From the NCBI GenBank assembly GCA_000934385.1, contig KN880675.1:1-35316 (forward strand): a stretch of DNA of 35,316 nt, read 5' to 3'. A program made the position numbers and the translations under genes. The notes beneath the pieces are model-generated. The model saw only the letters and a program-made list of their open reading frames with translations. It was not told the origin of the DNA and ran no database searches. The stretch comes from Cylindrobasidium torrendii FP15055 ss-10. Its lineage: Eukaryota; Basidiomycota; Agaricomycetes; Agaricales; Physalacriaceae. Numbering within the stretch: position 1 is the first letter of the stretch; the number at the start of each line of letters is the position of its first letter. Below are positions 32,949-35,316 of the stretch, piece after piece.

Positions 32949-33239
32949 AGTGCGACCTGAGGCCTCATGGGCGTAAGTAGCAAAGAGAACGTCGGCTCCC
33001 GGGCCCCGGGCCCGGACTGCTGAAATGTGCCCCTGTCGCTAGGATGGGTGTGTTGCGCATAATCCTAGTCAACCATATCATAATGAATTATATCGAATCA
33101 GATGCACACAGGAGACACTGCTTATAGTCTACATGCGTGAACCATGTTCACTGCAGCCCTGGCGCGGCACCTTGCAGTAAGACCACCCTCGTTGTAGTCA
33201 CCTGTACTACTAATACTACATAGGTGTATATACGTACGT
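32949..33239. repeat. Spacer between F-box array copies 1 and 2, homologous to 34568-34885
   Basis: This spacer and the one at 34568-34885 share the ATGATTTATATCGAATC/ATGAATTATATCGAATC segment, the CGTTGTA(G/A)T(C/A)ACCTGTACTACT segment and ACACAGGTAT-like ends, in the same order. The duplicated unit therefore includes promoter and 3' flank, about 1.6 kb in all. A GC-only cluster of alternating CCCGGG/GGGCCC lies at about 32998-33015 and is not in the other spacer. Confidence 0.65.
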
Positions 33240-34567
33240 TTATTCCACAAGATAGAGGTCGATTCGCATCGCATCAGCGGCCTCCAGCAGCCTGTTCCGA
33301 CCATTTGTGACCTGCATCTGCTGTGAATCATCCAAGGGATCCAGCACCTCGACTCTGCCCTGTACTACTTCTCGCATGTTCATTTTCATGCACCAGAATG
33401 CCTTGCGCTTGCCCTCGATGATGCTCAGCCCTACGTGCAGAAGCATACACCTGACTCTACGCCAATCGTAGCCCTCGGGAGCGTAAGCACCAGCGCTGCT
33501 GAACTTCATGCGTATTGTGCGAAGCTCTGGGAGGATATCCTTGATATACAGCGACTGTAGCATCTGCGACAGAGAGCCTTCGTCTTCCATATTGGAAATA
33601 ATGAACAAGTCGAGCTCCTGCAACTGGGGCACGGCTTTCAAGAGCGCCTCGAACGCCTTTGTCTTGTCATGCGTGGGGTTAACGTCAAGGATATCCAAAT
33701 GGGTGAGCGTACATCCCGAGCGACGGACGAGCCCAGGTATCAGTTCCGTAGTCAGGCTTGCATCTGCGCGGTGGATGTTTTGCGGAGAGCGGGGAATGCA
33801 AAGTGTGGAAGCCAGTTTGGTGGGAGCTGGGCGACTTCGACATCTGGTTTTGTTATACCGCTTTCCGGAAATCCGGACAGGCCACGATCATTGCTTGCGA
33901 GGGTGCGAAGAGGCGCGATTGCTAGAATATCGAAGAAACGCCTCTTGTCTTCTGGCGTACGAGGTATGGCGTTGAACTCGTGTACGTGAACGTCGAGTTC
34001 CACAATCTGATTCCAGGGGAATGCAACATGCACTACCAAGGATGGCGGGCATGTTAGCCTTCGGAGGGCTGGTGCACCCACAAAGGCTCCAGACAGTGCC
34101 AATTGTTCATTGATGGATCCACCTGTCACATTGAGACTTTCAAGAAAGGGTATGCCGCTGTGTTGCAGCCAGGTCCAGGACCACTGGCTGAGCTCCAGTT
34201 CAAGGGTGCGCCAGCGGCGGGATTGGGAGAGAAAAATATTTTCAAGGAACTCTGGCAAGCGACAGTGTGAAACCTTGATATCGAGCAGAGCGTCCCCAGA
34301 CCAGCGCAATGCGCTACGGACAAAATGATCAACGTACTTGGGCCTGAGTAGGAACCCCACATCGAGGGATGTCCACAGGTTCGGGGCATGAGTCACGACA
34401 TCCATCCATCTGCGAGAAACTCGCAAAATGGTATGTTGGAATGGTATGTTTACCCCCGTCTTGCAGAGGTATCCGATCTCGCCGTAACCATAGCGAGTTT
34501 CTGTGGCGCAGCATAGTTCAAAGACGGTCCGTAGAACATCATCGGGGATCGTATCGATGGGTGCCAT
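33240..34567 (-). pseudogene. F-box array copy 2, split by a one-base frameshift
   Basis: This is a tandem relative of the intact copy, starting at ATG 34567 (MAPIDTIPDDVLRTVFELCC) and ending MRIDLYLVE at 33240. Both halves align with copy 1 from end to end. Around 33777-33782 it has one base fewer than copy 1 (GTTTTG against GTATTTG on the plus strand). After KPDVEVAQLPPNWLPHF..PALRK the frame therefore shifts and meets a stop (33752-33754). The rest of the frame is open and conserved, with LTHLDILDVNP and LQELDLF, which suggests the break is recent or a sequencing error in a T run. No splice pair nearby removes the shift convincingly. If real, the product is truncated after the F-box and first repeats. 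Confidence 0.8.
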
Positions 34568-34885
34568 AGTGGGGGTTGATGGACATAAGTAACAAATGGA
34601 GCGTCGCGACTCGTGACGCGTGATGCTCTCTCGGACTTCGGACCGCTGATGAAATGCGCCACGTTCGACTCTGTCACTAAGATAGGTATCTTTTTGTCGA
34701 TGGTGCATAGTCAGCCAATCCGACATGATTTATATCGAATCTAGTACACACATGAGACGCTTCTCGAAGTCTGTATGCGTGAACTAGTAAGTGTGTTCAC
34801 TGCAACAGTCACCTGCGGCAACTAGCAGTAAAGCCTCCCTCGTTGTAAGTACCTGTACTACTACACAGGTATGATATTGGTACCT
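34568..34885. repeat. Spacer between F-box array copies 2 and 3
   Basis: Homologous to 32949-33239 and carrying the promoter of copy 2 and the 3' flank of copy 3. No gene is seen in it. Confidence 0.6.
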
Positions 34886-35316
34886 CTATTCCAAAAGATG
34901 GAGATCGATTCTCAGTACATCGGCAGCCTCCAGCAGTCTGTTTCGTCCATTTGTGAGCATCGCCTGCGTTTTCTCATCCGGGGCTGACCCTTTGGATCCG
35001 CTCCATACAATACCTCGACAATCCATTTCCATATAACGCAATGCCTGGCGCTTGCCATCAATAATTTTCCGCCCAGTGTGCAGAAGCCAACACATGTTTC
35101 TGCACCAAATGGTGCCATTGGGGAAGTAACCGCCGACACTGACCTTCAAGCGTATCGCGTGAAGCCCAGGAAGGATACCCTCGATTGTCAACGGTCGTAG
35201 CACCAGCGATAGACAATCCGCGTTGTCTGGATTGGATGGAATGTATAGATTGAGCTCCTGCAGTTGTGGCAGGCCTTTCAAAAGCGCCTCGAGCGCCTCC
35301 GCCTTTTCGCGCGTCG
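34886..35316 (-). CDS. F-box array copy 3, C-terminal part only
   Basis: The reading frame is open from the window edge (TREKAEALEALLKGLPQL) to a stop at 34886, giving the last 142 residues. It aligns with the C-terminus of copy 1: LQELNLYIPSNPDN, YFPNGTIWC, TNGRNRLLEAADVLRID and a final LLE. The F-box would lie beyond the window. It shows that the array continues past this window. Intactness of the missing part is unknown. Confidence 0.8.
   Translation of the reverse strand, partial: TREKAEALEALLKGLPQLQELNLYIPSNPDNADCLSLVLRPLTIEGILPGLHAIRLKVSVGGYFPNGTIWCRNMCWLLHTGRKIIDGKRQALRYMEMDCRGIVWSGSKGSAPDEKTQAMLTNGRNRLLEAADVLRIDLHLLE

Noticed and set aside
32998..33015. GC-only cluster of CCCGGG/GGGCCC
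   Set aside because: It is a short partly palindromic run without counterpart in the homologous spacer; no function can be argued from sequence alone.
33752..34726. Extended N-terminus for F-box copy 2 beginning at 34726
   Set aside because: The 53 extra residues have no counterpart in copy 1, and the sequence above 34567 aligns with the array spacer, so the start at 34567 is preferred.

Overview
The window is nuclear DNA from a filamentous basidiomycete, most likely an Agaricomycete. The evidence is genes dense on both strands, many 45-75 nt introns with GTGCGT/GTRNGT-type donors and CTNAY-like branch sites, and protein families typical of mushroom-forming fungi (F-box expansions, a Mit1-type CHD remodeler, a secreted GH88-type enzyme). 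I placed every intron by hand from splice signals and reading-frame continuity. The multi-exon models quoted with protein lengths all sum to whole codons, but none is checked against transcripts.

Layout. 1-1977 (minus): 3'-incomplete gene for an unrecognised protein with a charged, acidic tail. 2010-2031: perfect 22-bp palindrome centred on CACGTG, between this gene and the next. 2148-7010 (plus): tandem array of three diverged copies of one unrecognised four-exon gene, plus a decayed fragment of a fourth copy between the first and second. The copies share promoter and 3' flanks and show mostly synonymous divergence, but differ at intron 3. 7142-7477: doubtful small ORF. 7795-9714 (plus): serine lipase/esterase of the alpha/beta-hydrolase fold. 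9963-11361 (minus): Vps62-family protein. 12245-14225 (minus): FHA-domain protein kinase of the Rad53/Chk2/Mek1 group. 14406-16704 (minus): LSG1, the circularly permuted GTPase of 60S ribosome maturation. 16752-17946 (plus): mitochondrial LYR-motif protein. The LSG1 and LYR start codons are only 47 bp apart, head to head. 18542-24865 (plus): 17-exon Mi-2/CHD-type chromatin remodeler. 25234-26755 (plus): secreted GH88-like unsaturated glucuronyl hydrolase whose last intron appears to be GC-AG. 27441-29161 (minus) and 29560-31463 (plus): two paralogous F-box proteins in head-to-head orientation. 31602-35316 (minus): tandem array of a different, single-exon F-box family: one intact copy, one copy split by a single-base frameshift, and one running off the window edge.

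The middle (about 7.8-26.8 kb) is single-copy housekeeping and metabolic sequence: lipid hydrolysis, trafficking, checkpoint kinase, ribosome maturation, mitochondrial assembly, chromatin remodeling and polysaccharide breakdown. Both ends are fast-evolving lineage-type duplications. The best candidate for something undescribed is the triplicated gene at 2148-7010: its products end in a basic, probably nuclear-targeting tail and I cannot assign it to any family. No RNA genes, CRISPR arrays or recognisable transposons were found.
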